Positions 5,907 through 12,600 of a stretch of 38,184 nt of DNA are shown in pieces. Made by a program: the position numbers and the translations under genes. A model generated the notes under the pieces. That model was given only the letters and a program-made list of their open reading frames with translations. It was not told the origin of the DNA and did no database searches. The stretch comes from a virus. The stretch lies in IMG/VR virus record IMGVR_UViG_3300045996_001654, positions 1 through 38,184 of that record. One strand, written 5' to 3'. How positions within the stretch are numbered: position 1 is the first letter of the stretch; the number at the start of each line of letters is the position of its first letter.

Positions 5907-6556
5907 TCGCCGCCGCCGCGTCGGAGCCGCAGCGCGGGTGGGGTGGCCCGGTCGCCCTGCTCGCCGCGCTCGCACTGTTCTGGCTGTTCCGCGAAATCCA
6001 CCAGCGGAAGATCATCAACCGCTCCCCTACCCCACCGGCCACCGCTGACCCTAAGGCCATCACCGCAGGTCGCGCCCGGTTCACCCCCGCCGGTGGCACT
6101 ACGACACGCCGCCCTGACCCCACCCTGCGGCCGCGTGACCCTAGGCGTGACCCCACCCCGGGCGCGTTTGACCCTGGGGTTGACACCGATCCGCCGCTGC
6201 GTGAGACCGAATTCCCCGGCCGTGACACCGAGGGTCCGGCCCCTGACCCTGGCACTGACACCTGGTACGGGCGGATCGTCGAGAGTGGCGGCCGGCGCTT
6301 CCGGGCGGCCGCGCACATCGCCCGCACCGGAGACAGCCCGCCGCCGGAGCCCGAGCCCGAGCCCCGCGACGACTTCGACGACGCCCTCGACCTGGTCGCC
6401 GAGCCGGAGCCGAACCACCTCGACGACTGGCTGGAGTGGGCGGCCGGCCTGGGCTACAACGAGCGCGTCCGGCGGGCGGTGGCCCGGTTCGGGGTGTCCG
6501 AGTCGAAGGTCAAGCGCCGCATCCGTGACATGACTGATCGGGAGGAAGAGGCATGA
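5903..6556 (+). CDS. Membrane-anchored protein with repeat linker and C-terminal HTH
   Basis: GTG 5903 overlaps the previous stop (GTGA). The 217-residue product has one membrane helix (about 15-29), a disordered Asp-Pro/Asp-Thr repeat linker (about 48-122), an acidic Pro-Glu segment (146-155) and a C-terminal helix-turn-helix (about 183-210, VRRAVARFGVSESKVKRRIR). The plan (membrane anchor, repeat-encoded linker, HTH) is the same as in the DUF2637-like protein at 4057, although the sequences are unrelated. The linker DNA is an array of TGACnCn motifs. Function is unknown; membrane-tethered DNA binding is the inference. Confidence 0.65.
   Translation: MIAAAASEPQRGWGGPVALLAALALFWLFREIHQRKIINRSPTPPATADPKAITAGRARFTPAGGTTTRRPDPTLRPRDPRRDPTPGAFDPGVDTDPPLRETEFPGRDTEGPAPDPGTDTWYGRIVESGGRRFRAAAHIARTGDSPPPEPEPEPRDDFDDALDLVAEPEPNHLDDWLEWAAGLGYNERVRRAVARFGVSESKVKRRIRDMTDREEEA
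6046..6262 (+). repeat. TGACnCn iteron-like array with 21/12-bp phasing
   Basis: Ten copies of TGAC(C/A)C(C/T), one of them TGAGACC, start at 6046, 6115, 6136, 6148, 6169, 6181, 6202, 6223, 6244 and 6256. From 6115 on, the steps are 21, 12, 21, 12, 21, 21, 21 and 12 bases. All ten have T before GA, which is the third base of a codon, in a gene that otherwise prefers G or C there. This points to a DNA-level constraint such as an iteron origin or operator. Confidence 0.65.
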
Positions 6557-6783
6557 CGAGTTCGGGACCGACGGGCACCGCCACCCTGGGAGGCTTCGCG
6601 CTGGCCGCGCTGCTCCAGGCGCTGAGCGTCGCCCTGAAGCTGACAGGCGAGACGACGATGTCGTGGTGGTGGGTGCTGCTGCCGACCTGGGTTGCGCTCG
6701 GCGTGCTGGCCGTGGTCGGCGGCGTCCTGCTGGCCGTCGTGGCGCGAGACAACAGCGGACGACGGGGGCCGCGAGGATGGTGA
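6553..6783 (+). CDS. Small two-helix membrane protein, 76 aa
   Basis: It starts at ATG 6553, overlapping the previous stop by ATGA. Two hydrophobic helices (about residues 12-31 and 38-66) are separated by a short polar loop, and the C-terminus is basic. The size and shape fit a holin-like or accessory membrane protein, but it lies in the lysogeny-side operon and not beside the endolysin, so a lysis role is not favoured. Confidence 0.6.
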   Translation: MTSSGPTGTATLGGFALAALLQALSVALKLTGETTMSWWWVLLPTWVALGVLAVVGGVLLAVVARDNSGRRGPRGW

Positions 6784-6956
6784 CCGTGCGCACGATGTGG
6801 TGGTGCTCGGCATGCCAGCGCCGGGTGGAGCCGCAAGGCAGGACCGCTGGCGGGCGAGGCGTCCACGTCACCGGCATGGTCGAGCACTTCGTCAGCTCGG
6901 CGCCGTACATCGAGGGCGAGCTGGTGCCGCAGCGCGAGGAGGCGATGGCCCGATGA
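6777..6956 (+). CDS. Small protein with CxxC motif, 59 aa
   Basis: ATG 6777 lies inside the end of the previous gene (7-base overlap), and the frame ends with an ATGA overlap to the next. A single CSAC motif near residue 9 is the only recognisable feature; one pair is not enough for a full zinc ribbon unless the protein dimerises. GTG 6780 is an alternative start. Confidence 0.55.
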   Translation: MVTVRTMWWCSACQRRVEPQGRTAGGRGVHVTGMVEHFVSSAPYIEGELVPQREEAMAR

Positions 6957-7183
6957 GCGAACCGACTAACGTCGACGTGGCGGCTACGGCGCTGCTCACC
7001 TACCTGGCCCAGCCGCGACGGTGCAGCATCGGCGCTGGCACCGACGATGCGTGCAAGCGCCCACCGGCGATCCGGTTCCGGGGCCACGACATGAGCGGCG
7101 ATTTCTGGGTCGGCCGGTGCGCCGAGCACGATGAGGGCCTCGACCCGGAGATCTTCGCCATCGAGCCCCTGGAGCAGGCATGA
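6953..7183 (+). CDS. Hypothetical protein, 76 aa
   Basis: It starts at ATG 6953 with an ATGA overlap. Three Cys and several His residues (RRCSIG, DDACKRPP, VGRCAEH) suggest metal binding like that of many small phage zinc proteins. It is soluble, has no known family, and is coupled to the genes on both sides. Confidence 0.6.
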   Translation: MSEPTNVDVAATALLTYLAQPRRCSIGAGTDDACKRPPAIRFRGHDMSGDFWVGRCAEHDEGLDPEIFAIEPLEQA

Positions 7184-7422
7184 GCGATGCCGCCGACCGG
7201 GGGCCGGACTGCACGTGCTTCCCGTGGGAGGTCGTCACGCACCAGTGGCTGTGCCCGCGCGTGAAGTGGCTCGACGAGCAGCACCTGGCGCGGAAGGTGC
7301 AGATCCCTCAGCAGCGTGACGCGTTCCACGGGCGCGAGATCGCCCGTGACGGAGTCCTGGCGCCGGGGTGGGCGGCCAGGCAGGCGGCCCAGCCGGACCC
7401 GCACCGCATCGTCGAGAAGTGA
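7180..7422 (+). CDS. Hypothetical protein, 80 aa
   Basis: It starts at ATG 7180, again with an ATGA overlap. The N-terminus contains DCTCFPWEVVTHQWLCPR, a Cys/His/Trp cluster that could bind a metal ion, followed by a basic helical stretch. No family recognised. It is the last of a run of four-base-overlapping small genes; a 130-base gap follows. Confidence 0.6.
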   Translation: MSDAADRGPDCTCFPWEVVTHQWLCPRVKWLDEQHLARKVQIPQQRDAFHGREIARDGVLAPGWAARQAAQPDPHRIVEK

Positions 7423-7552
7423 CCGGAGGGTGGCGGGCCGCGGCCACGCTGCCAGGCGACCCGCCTCCCCGATCCCGGCGACGCTACGCCCGGCCCGCCC
7501 ATGATCGGCAGACCTGTTTCATGCACAGCAAGAAACGGACTAAGGAAACGTC

Positions 7553-7960
7553 ATGACCAGTGACTACGTCGAGCTGACCCCCGCCGATCTCGCGCACCGG
7601 TGGCGCGAACGCACAGTGCTCGAATCCGTCGACGAGGCCATCGCGAACGCCGACTCGACCGAGGAGTACGCCACCCCGGAGGCGGCGATGCGCTGGCTGC
7701 TCAAGCTGGCCTGGGACGACCTGCAGCGCTCGCGGCGCGAGGCCATCAACGGGCGCTGGTCGATGGCCTGCGACCACCACGTTGACCGCATCATCGGCCT
7801 GACCCGGCTCGTGGGTCCGGTGCCGTGGGAGGAGATCCAGGTCGACCTGCTGCTCGACGGCATCTACGAGCGAATCCACGAGGCCATCGGGCATCCGACG
7901 CCGCTGTCGGACGATGACCGGCGGCGAGCTCGCGAGGTGCTGGAGCGGCGCGCCAGGTGA
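7553..7960 (+). CDS. Helical hypothetical protein, 135 aa, last gene of rightward operon
   Basis: It starts at ATG 7553 behind AAGGAAA. The protein is mostly alpha-helical and acidic, with regularly spaced Trp/Leu (AMRWLLKLAWDDLQRSRREA) and no membrane segment. It is separated from the preceding gene by about 130 bases that show no convincing promoter. A strong hairpin follows its stop directly. Family unknown. Confidence 0.65.
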   Translation: MTSDYVELTPADLAHRWRERTVLESVDEAIANADSTEEYATPEAAMRWLLKLAWDDLQRSRREAINGRWSMACDHHVDRIIGLTRLVGPVPWEEIQVDLLLDGIYERIHEAIGHPTPLSDDDRRRAREVLERRAR

Positions 7961-7974
7961 CCCGGACAGCGAGA

Positions 7975-8010
7975 AACGCCCCCTCTCGCCCGTAGGCAAG
8001 AGGGGGCGTT
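7975..8010. terminator. Strong bidirectional-type terminator hairpin
   Basis: AACGCCCCCTCT (7975-7986) pairs perfectly with AGAGGGGGCGTT (7999-8010) around a 12-base loop, directly after the last rightward gene. A U-rich tail is nearly absent (TTCCGTT), as is common in high-GC actinobacteria. It lies between convergent operons and could also stop leftward late transcripts. Confidence 0.8.
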
Positions 8011-8254
8011 CCGTTGGGCGCGAGGCGGTGCACCCCCGGTTAGAGGCCTGGGCACCTCGCTACGGACGCGGTGAGGCGCCCGGTTCTCGGCGGCGGGGAA
8101 AGGGTGAGGGCGACAGCCCACCAGCCGTCGCCCTCGAAGTTCCTGCGGCCCAGGGCCAACCAGACCAGATCGCAAGAGGAACGGCACGAACGTACCGCCG
8201 CCGTCGAGATCGGGTCCAGCTGCGGGAAACGCCGTGAAACGCGGCGAAACGCGG
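8011..8254. other. Non-coding stretch between convergent operons
   Basis: No credible reading frame was found in these 244 bases: frames here lack ribosome-binding sequences and start-stop coupling. It contains a tRNA-Arg-like fragment that does not fold (see rejected items) and ends in a short tandem repeat. The convergent setting would suit an unseen attachment site, but no direct evidence exists. Confidence 0.5.
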
Positions 8255-8255
8255 C
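8226..8255. repeat. Tandem decamer repeat GAAACGCGGC
   Basis: Three adjacent 10-base units, GAAACGCCGT (8226-8235), GAAACGCGGC (8236-8245) and GAAACGCGGC (8246-8255), lie exactly at the 3' end of the last leftward late gene, whose stop codon overlaps the final base. Function unknown. Confidence 0.6.
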
Positions 8256-8578
8256 TAGTTCAGGTACGTCGCCGTCGGGGTCTCCGCCCACATGATCCGG
8301 GGCTGGCCGTAGCCGCGGGCCACGTCGACAAGCACCTGCTGCAGGCGGGCGACGATGCCTTCCTTGAGCTCGATCCACACGACCCGGCCCTGCCAGTGCG
8401 CGTTCGGCAGCGAGTACCAGTCGGCGTGGATGCGGCCGCCGGCGCGGATGATTTCCTCGGTGATCTGGTCGGCGTACTTCGCCCACTGCAGCGGGGACAG
8501 GCCGGTGTCGTTGCCGATCGACACGTACGCGGTGATCGGCGGTTCCCGGCTCGCGATGATCGGATGCTCGTCGGTCAC
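8255..8578 (-). CDS. Hypothetical protein at end of late operon, 107 aa
   Basis: It starts at ATG 8578 and ends at the TAG of 8255-8257. It is a soluble alpha/beta protein (ITAYVSIGNDTGLSPLQWAK; HADWYSLPNAHWQGRVVWIE) without signal peptide or membrane helix. It follows the holin candidate by 4 bases and is the last gene of the leftward late operon. No family recognised. Confidence 0.65.
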   Translation of the reverse strand: MTDEHPIIASREPPITAYVSIGNDTGLSPLQWAKYADQITEEIIRAGGRIHADWYSLPNAHWQGRVVWIELKEGIVARLQQVLVDVARGYGQPRIMWAETPTATYLN

Positions 8579-8582
8579 CGGG

Positions 8583-8930
8583 TCACACCTGCGGGGCGCC
8601 GGCCGCGGACACCGGGGCGGTCACCTGCGTGCGGATGAACATCGCCGCGGCGACGCCGACGAACGACATGATCGCGGCCTGGCCCTCGGCGTCGATGTTC
8701 GCGCCGAAGCCGACCGCCACGGCGAGCAGCGCCGAGGCGGCGCCGGTGAGGGCGGCGATCTGCCCGTCGCGCTTCACCCAGACGGCGATGACGAGACCGC
8801 CGATCGCGGCGACGGCGGCGTTGAGCCAGGTCTGCTGGTCGGCGGACAGGTCGATCCAGAACGCGGCGACGAGCCGGATGATCGTGGTGGCGAGCACGGT
8901 GTAGAACGCCGGGTCACGGGACAGCTTCAC
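8583..8930 (-). CDS. Holin candidate, 115 aa membrane protein
   Basis: It starts at ATG 8930. There are three hydrophobic segments (about residues 9-25, 37-51 and 60-76, the last with a further weak segment at about 86-98), a short basic N-terminus and a small polar C-terminus. The size, topology and position downstream of the endolysin and nuclease-like genes fit an actinophage holin, which would permeabilise the membrane at the end of the lytic cycle. Two other membrane proteins in the lysis region (10015 and 10305) are alternative holin or spanin-type partners. Confidence 0.6.
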   Translation of the reverse strand: MKLSRDPAFYTVLATTIIRLVAAFWIDLSADQQTWLNAAVAAIGGLVIAVWVKRDGQIAALTGAASALLAVAVGFGANIDAEGQAAIMSFVGVAAAMFIRTQVTAPVSAAGAPQV

Positions 8931-8979
8931 GATGGACTCCTGACAACGGGAAGTGACGGAGCGGTAGCGGATTGTGGAT

Positions 8980-9019
8980 ACACCATAAGCGGAGGTATGG
9001 TGTGTGCCTGCACAAACAC
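8980..9019. promoter_or_regulatory. Two palindromes in the gap before the holin candidate
   Basis: ACACCATA (8980-8987) and TATGGTGT (8996-9003) form a perfect 8-bp dyad around 8 bases. Directly next to it TGTGC-CT-GCACA (9003-9014) forms a second dyad. The 110-base gap is unusually AT-richer than its surroundings. It could be an operator, a processing site or a minor promoter; no clear -35/-10 pair was identified. Confidence 0.4.
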
Positions 9020-9040
9020 GCTTACTGGTGCAAGGTAGGA

Positions 9041-9421
9041 CTAGCCGTCAGCCGGTCGAGGGCCGCGGCCGTCCCAGTAGACGGCGAGCCCGGCGGCGAC
9101 GAGCGCGTCGGACAGGTTCCGCCCGTCGGGCAGCACCACCTCGGCCATGTACTCCCCCGCGTAGTCGGCCGGGCCGCCGTACTTGTACGGCTTCAGGGTG
9201 ATGATCTCCAGCGGGGCGCCGCCGGTCAGCGCGATCGTCATCGCCGTGGCGGACAGCCCGGCAGGGGACTTCGCCTTCGCCGCATTGATCCGGGCCAGCC
9301 GCAGCCGCACCGGGAACGTCACCGTGCCGCCGAAGCCGATGTCGCGGGTGAGCTTCGCGTCGAGGGTGTCGCCGTCGATGACCCGGGCGACGTAGCTGCC
9401 CGGCCAGCGCCACTCAGCCAC
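9041..9421 (-). CDS. Thermonuclease (SNase)-like protein with altered catalytic residues
   Basis: GTG 9421 with a GAGGAG ribosome-binding sequence gives 126 residues. The SNase fold pattern is clear: VIDGDT (residues 14-19), a VRLRLARINAAK strand-turn (38-49) and the NLSDALVAAGLA helix (about 102-113). In active SNase the turn is R-L-x-x-x-D-T-P-E; here Asp40, Thr41 and Glu43 become Asn46, Ala47 and Lys49, and no YGR arginine is seen. It is likely catalytically dead or altered, perhaps a DNA- or ligand-binding derivative. It lies between an HNH gene and the holin candidate. Confidence 0.7.
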   Translation of the reverse strand: MAEWRWPGSYVARVIDGDTLDAKLTRDIGFGGTVTFPVRLRLARINAAKAKSPAGLSATAMTIALTGGAPLEIITLKPYKYGGPADYAGEYMAEVVLPDGRNLSDALVAAGLAVYWDGRGPRPADG

Positions 9422-9429
9422 GGCACTCC

Positions 9430-9930
9430 TCAACTGTTCTGCCGCGCCGCTCGATCCTTGGCGCACAGGCGGCAGCGTGCTTGACGGGCCGCGCCGGAGT
9501 AGACGCGGTTCTCGGGGAAAGCGTGCAGACCGCGGCGACAGGTCGTGCGAGAAGCGACACGGGGAGGCACGTCGAGGTTGCGATGGCACCGCGCGCACAG
9601 CGAGCGGTACCGGTTCAGATCCAAGCTGTAGGGGCCGCATTCGGCATCGACCAGCTGGCCAGGGTCGCTGTGGTCGTACGACCATTCCCGTGCCGGCGCG
9701 CCGCACTCAGCACACGTCTTGCTATTGGCCGGGCCCCGCACGCTCCGGAGTCGCTGGTGAACGGCAGTATAGGTAGCCGAGTTGCCGGTCCATTGCGGGT
9801 GATTCTCGCCTGAGGCGTACGCCTTGCCCAGTGCGCCCGATCGACGCTGGCGCTGGTAGTGGGGGTTACACAGGCCGCGGCAGTACAGAGCGCGGTCGCA
9901 GTCAGGCTCGGAGCAGGTACGGTTACCCAT
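9430..9930 (-). CDS. HNH-like zinc protein, 166 aa
   Basis: It starts at ATG 9930. An N-terminal Cys cluster (C6, C11, C17, C21, H24) resembles a zinc knuckle. The central part has CAEC (73-76), DHSDP (86-90) and LCARCHR (111-117), the layout of HNH nucleases in which two Cys pairs hold zinc around the DH...H motif. A third Cys group (C131, C153, C156) lies at the end. It could be a homing-type free-standing endonuclease inserted in the lysis region or a phage DNA-processing enzyme. Confidence 0.7.
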   Translation of the reverse strand: MGNRTCSEPDCDRALYCRGLCNPHYQRQRRSGALGKAYASGENHPQWTGNSATYTAVHQRLRSVRGPANSKTCAECGAPAREWSYDHSDPGQLVDAECGPYSLDLNRYRSLCARCHRNLDVPPRVASRTTCRRGLHAFPENRVYSGAARQARCRLCAKDRAARQNS

Positions 9931-9956
9931 GTCGGCACTCCCATAAGTGTCGGCCG

Positions 9957-9985
9957 GGCCCGGGGTGGTGACACACCGCCGGGCC
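9957..9985 (-). other. Hairpin upstream of HNH-like gene
   Basis: On the minus strand GGCCCGG and CCGGGCC pair over 7 bp, and after one mismatch GGTG pairs with CACC, around a 5-base loop. It lies between the stop of 10015-10308 and the start of the HNH-like gene. It may end part of the late transcript or protect the 5' end of the HNH mRNA. Confidence 0.45.
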
Positions 9986-10014
9986 GTTCTTGTTCGTCAT
10001 TTTACCAGGTCAGG

Positions 10015-10308
10015 CTAGGTAATGAGCCCAGCTGGATATGGCGGCGGTGGCGGGGGGTCACCGTTGGCAATGTGCCGACGCAGCTCGCCGATGTAGTCGC
10101 CCTGGATCCGAACGATCCGCTCCAGCCTGTCAATGCGCTGACTGTCCGACCGTCGCTCCCCGCGGAGTTCCCTGATGTCCTCTTGGTGTTGATCCAGGAG
10201 CTGCTGTCCCGTATCGGCCTTCTGCTTAGCGCGAGACGCCAGGAACCCCAGCCAGCCGACGACCACCGAGGCGACCGCAGCGATCAGGGCCGCCAGGTAG
10301 GGATTCAC
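10015..10308 (-). CDS. Membrane-anchored coiled-coil protein, spanin-like
   Basis: GTG 10308 overlaps the upstream stop (GTGA). The 97 residues comprise an N-terminal membrane helix (about 5-24), a long charged coiled coil (about 30-80) and a Pro-rich tail (PPPPPPYP). The topology resembles inner-membrane spanin-like or accessory lysis proteins of actinophages. It is adjacent to another membrane protein and the endolysin, supporting a lysis role. No family name is certain. Confidence 0.6.
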   Translation of the reverse strand: MNPYLAALIAAVASVVVGWLGFLASRAKQKADTGQQLLDQHQEDIRELRGERRSDSQRIDRLERIVRIQGDYIGELRRHIANGDPPPPPPYPAGLIT

Positions 10309-10721
10309 GGGCCGTCCTGTCTGGTCAGGGGTGTGACCTGCTGTTCCACCCCTGCCATGATCACATAGACGCAGGCGGCGAGGGCCAGACAAAAGGCCAT
10401 GGTGATGTAGCCGCGCGTCACTGTTCCGCCCAGCCATCCGATGCCGATGAACAGCCCCCACAGCACCTTGATCATGATGGCCGCGGTGAAGGCCACAGTG
10501 TCGTGCCGGCGGAACGCGTAGACCAGCAGCACCACGCCGACAGCCGCCCACAGCAGCGCCCACCAGCACAGGCCGACGACGTCGCTGGGGAACAGGTAGA
10601 TCGGGGTCACCGGTTTCGGCGGGTTGAGCAGGCCGTACGCGTAGGTCAGGTCGAGCAGGCCCAACGCGATCAGCGCGATTCCGCGCAGCCCGACACGTCC
10701 CCGGATTCCCCGAATCGGCAT
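10305..10721 (-). CDS. Four-helix membrane protein in lysis region
   Basis: ATG 10721; 138 residues with about four hydrophobic helices (about 13-30, 47-69, 78-95 and 105-122) and a basic N-terminus. It lies three bases downstream of the endolysin gene, where actinophages often keep a second holin-like protein. Whether this protein or the one at 8583 is the functional holin cannot be told from sequence. Confidence 0.6.
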   Translation of the reverse strand: MPIRGIRGRVGLRGIALIALGLLDLTYAYGLLNPPKPVTPIYLFPSDVVGLCWWALLWAAVGVVLLVYAFRRHDTVAFTAAIMIKVLWGLFIGIGWLGGTVTRGYITMAFCLALAACVYVIMAGVEQQVTPLTRQDGP

Positions 10722-10724
10722 AGG

Positions 10725-11561
10725 TCAGGCCGTCGGCTTGTCGACGTTGGCGGCCTTCACTGCGAGAACGGCGATCTTCACGTCGGCCAGCACGGCCTTG
10801 ACCGCATCCAGCTCGGCCCTGACCTCGGCGAAACCCGTGGCGACCGCCGCGTCGTCGCCCTGGGCGTCCTGCCCGGCGGTCTCCGGCGAGGCCCCGAGGC
10901 GCTGGTTGTGCCAGCCCTGACCGGCGATGACCTTCATGTCCGCACGGATGTCCGGTTCCTTCAGCGCGTTGCGGAACAGCTTGTTGAACGTGTCCTGGTC
11001 CATGTCGTCCTCCTCGGGGATCAAGCCGATGTGCTGCAGCCAGCGGGTCGCCAGGCGCAGCATGCGGTGCCCGTCGGCGTCGCGGTGCTCCGACAGGTGC
11101 GTGTGGAACAGGTGCGAGCTGTCGCCGGTCGTGCGCCGGCCGAGCCGGTCCCAGCGCTTCACGGTCCGGCCGTCGGGCGAGTAGATGACCTCGCGCAGGT
11201 CGTCGGTGTCGGGGTCGTTGGCCTTGCACAGTTCGACCAGCCAGAGGCTGAACGAGCGCAGGTCGGCGACGCCCTTGCTGGTGGTGACCCGGAACCAGCC
11301 GACGTCCATGCCGGAGGCGTAGTTGTCGAGGCCGCGCTTGTCGCGGGCGGACTCGTCGACGGAGTACCGGTCGCGGCCGCCGCGGGATCGGATCTGGTCG
11401 GCGCCGAGGTGGTAGCTGTCGCCGCCCTGGGCGTGGGCGGTGTCGCCGACGATTCCGACCTCGGCCGGGTCCAAGTCGGATTCGACCTGGCCGGGGTGCA
11501 TGTCGAGGTGGCGCAGCAGCAGGGCGCGGGCGGCCTTGTGGTTGGTCTTCGCGGACGTCAC
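10725..11561 (-). CDS. Endolysin candidate, M15-like zinc peptidase
   Basis: GTG 11561 with GGGAGGAAG gives 278 residues. Residues about 40-165 show the M15 (VanY-type) metal ligand pattern: GGDSYHLGAD (His51), SGMDVG (Asp86) and SSHLFHTHLS (His153/His155), as in peptidases that cleave peptidoglycan stem peptides. After residue 186 a helical region rich in Ala, Asp and Val follows. An internal ATG at 11003 has an ideal GAGGAGG site and could make a separate 92-residue C-terminal subunit. The neighbouring membrane proteins support a lysis role. Confidence 0.65.
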   Translation of the reverse strand: MTSAKTNHKAARALLLRHLDMHPGQVESDLDPAEVGIVGDTAHAQGGDSYHLGADQIRSRGGRDRYSVDESARDKRGLDNYASGMDVGWFRVTTSKGVADLRSFSLWLVELCKANDPDTDDLREVIYSPDGRTVKRWDRLGRRTTGDSSHLFHTHLSEHRDADGHRMLRLATRWLQHIGLIPEEDDMDQDTFNKLFRNALKEPDIRADMKVIAGQGWHNQRLGASPETAGQDAQGDDAAVATGFAEVRAELDAVKAVLADVKIAVLAVKAANVDKPTA

Positions 11562-11575
11562 TGGCTTCCTCCCGA

Positions 11576-12589
11576 TCAGGCGCAGGCCCGGGCGGCCCGC
11601 GCGCTGTAGTAGGCGACCTGGGCCAGCCGCACGGCGTCGCCCCAGTTGGCGGTGGCGTACGCGTCGGCCTCGTTCAGCCACGTGTCGCCGAGCAGGCACC
11701 ACACCGTCGTCGTGCCCGACATGGCGGTCGGTGCTGGCGGCAGACCGGCCAGTCGCATGCCGACGAGCGCGGTCTGCGGGTCGGCGTCCGGCTCGGCGTA
11801 CATGGCCACATACGCGGCCGAGTAGCCGACCGGGTATGCCAGGTGGTACATCGACTCGACGGTGTACGAGTTGTGGTCGGCGTCCTGGGGGGCCGGGGCC
11901 ATGTTGTCGCGGTACGGCCAGAACCTCGTCGACGCGTTGTAGGCGCTGAGCTCGCGTTTGACGATGCCCTGCACCAGCCACCACGGGACCGCGAAGCCGT
12001 CCTTCCCGGCCTCCATCAGGAACCACGCCGCGCCCGCGTTGACGTTGTGCACGCACAGGCCCGCCTTGGCGTCGTTCGCCGACCGACTGTAGGCGATGCA
12101 CCGGCCCGCCGCAGTGTCGATCCGCGGCGCGGTCGCGACCAGGTCGAACACCGCCTGGACCTTCGGCCGCGGGACCCGGCCGGCGCGGTAGCCGTCGAGC
12201 AGCACCGGGCCGACGTGCCCGGCCAGCGACACCACGTAGGAGGTGCTGGCCGGGTTGGTGGTGCCGTCGCCGTGGGCGTCGTAGGCGTAGCCGAGGCCGT
12301 ACCCGCCGTCGGGCAGGGCGGTGGCGTACACCCGGTCGAGGTAGGCCAAGGCTGCCGGGTCGTTCCAGCCGTCCGGCGACAGCCACACCGTGGCCTGGGT
12401 GGCATACGCCAAGGTGAACGAGCGGTGAACGCCGGTGGCGGTGAGGACGTCGACGCGGTCGAGGGCGCGCTGGGCGATGGCCCGCCACGCCTCGGCCCGG
12501 GTCGGGTCGGCCCGACCGGACGCCGGGATCGGATACAGCAGGACCGCGGTGAGGGCGGCGACGGTGAGCAGGGTGAGGCGGCGGTGCAT
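11576..12589 (-). CDS. Secreted protein with signal peptide, 337 aa
   Basis: ATG 12589. Residues 1-25 are a classical signal peptide (MHRR, hydrophobic core, PASGRA as likely cleavage zone). The mature part is helical and rich in aromatic residues, with LPDGGYGLGYAYD and similar segments that faintly recall alpha/alpha-toroid proteins, and four Cys (about residues 181, 196, 305 and 336) that could form disulfides. It lies between the fibre gene and the endolysin. An exported product is unusual in a phage late operon; it may aid lysis, modify the envelope or be a cargo gene. Function unknown. Confidence 0.6.
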   Translation of the reverse strand: MHRRLTLLTVAALTAVLLYPIPASGRADPTRAEAWRAIAQRALDRVDVLTATGVHRSFTLAYATQATVWLSPDGWNDPAALAYLDRVYATALPDGGYGLGYAYDAHGDGTTNPASTSYVVSLAGHVGPVLLDGYRAGRVPRPKVQAVFDLVATAPRIDTAAGRCIAYSRSANDAKAGLCVHNVNAGAAWFLMEAGKDGFAVPWWLVQGIVKRELSAYNASTRFWPYRDNMAPAPQDADHNSYTVESMYHLAYPVGYSAAYVAMYAEPDADPQTALVGMRLAGLPPAPTAMSGTTTVWCLLGDTWLNEADAYATANWGDAVRLAQVAYYSARAARACA

Positions 12590-12600
12590 GGCGGCGGCTC

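Noticed and set aside
8030-8110. tRNA-Arg-like stretch with a CTACGGA anticodon-type loop and GGTTAGAG and GGTTCTCG segments
   Set aside because: The anticodon stem has a mismatch, no 7-bp acceptor stem could be found and the T-arm does not pair, so it is not called a tRNA or attachment site.
9923-10000. 25-codon frame before the HNH-like gene
   Set aside because: It lacks a ribosome-binding sequence and overlaps the hairpin; coding character is too weak to call.
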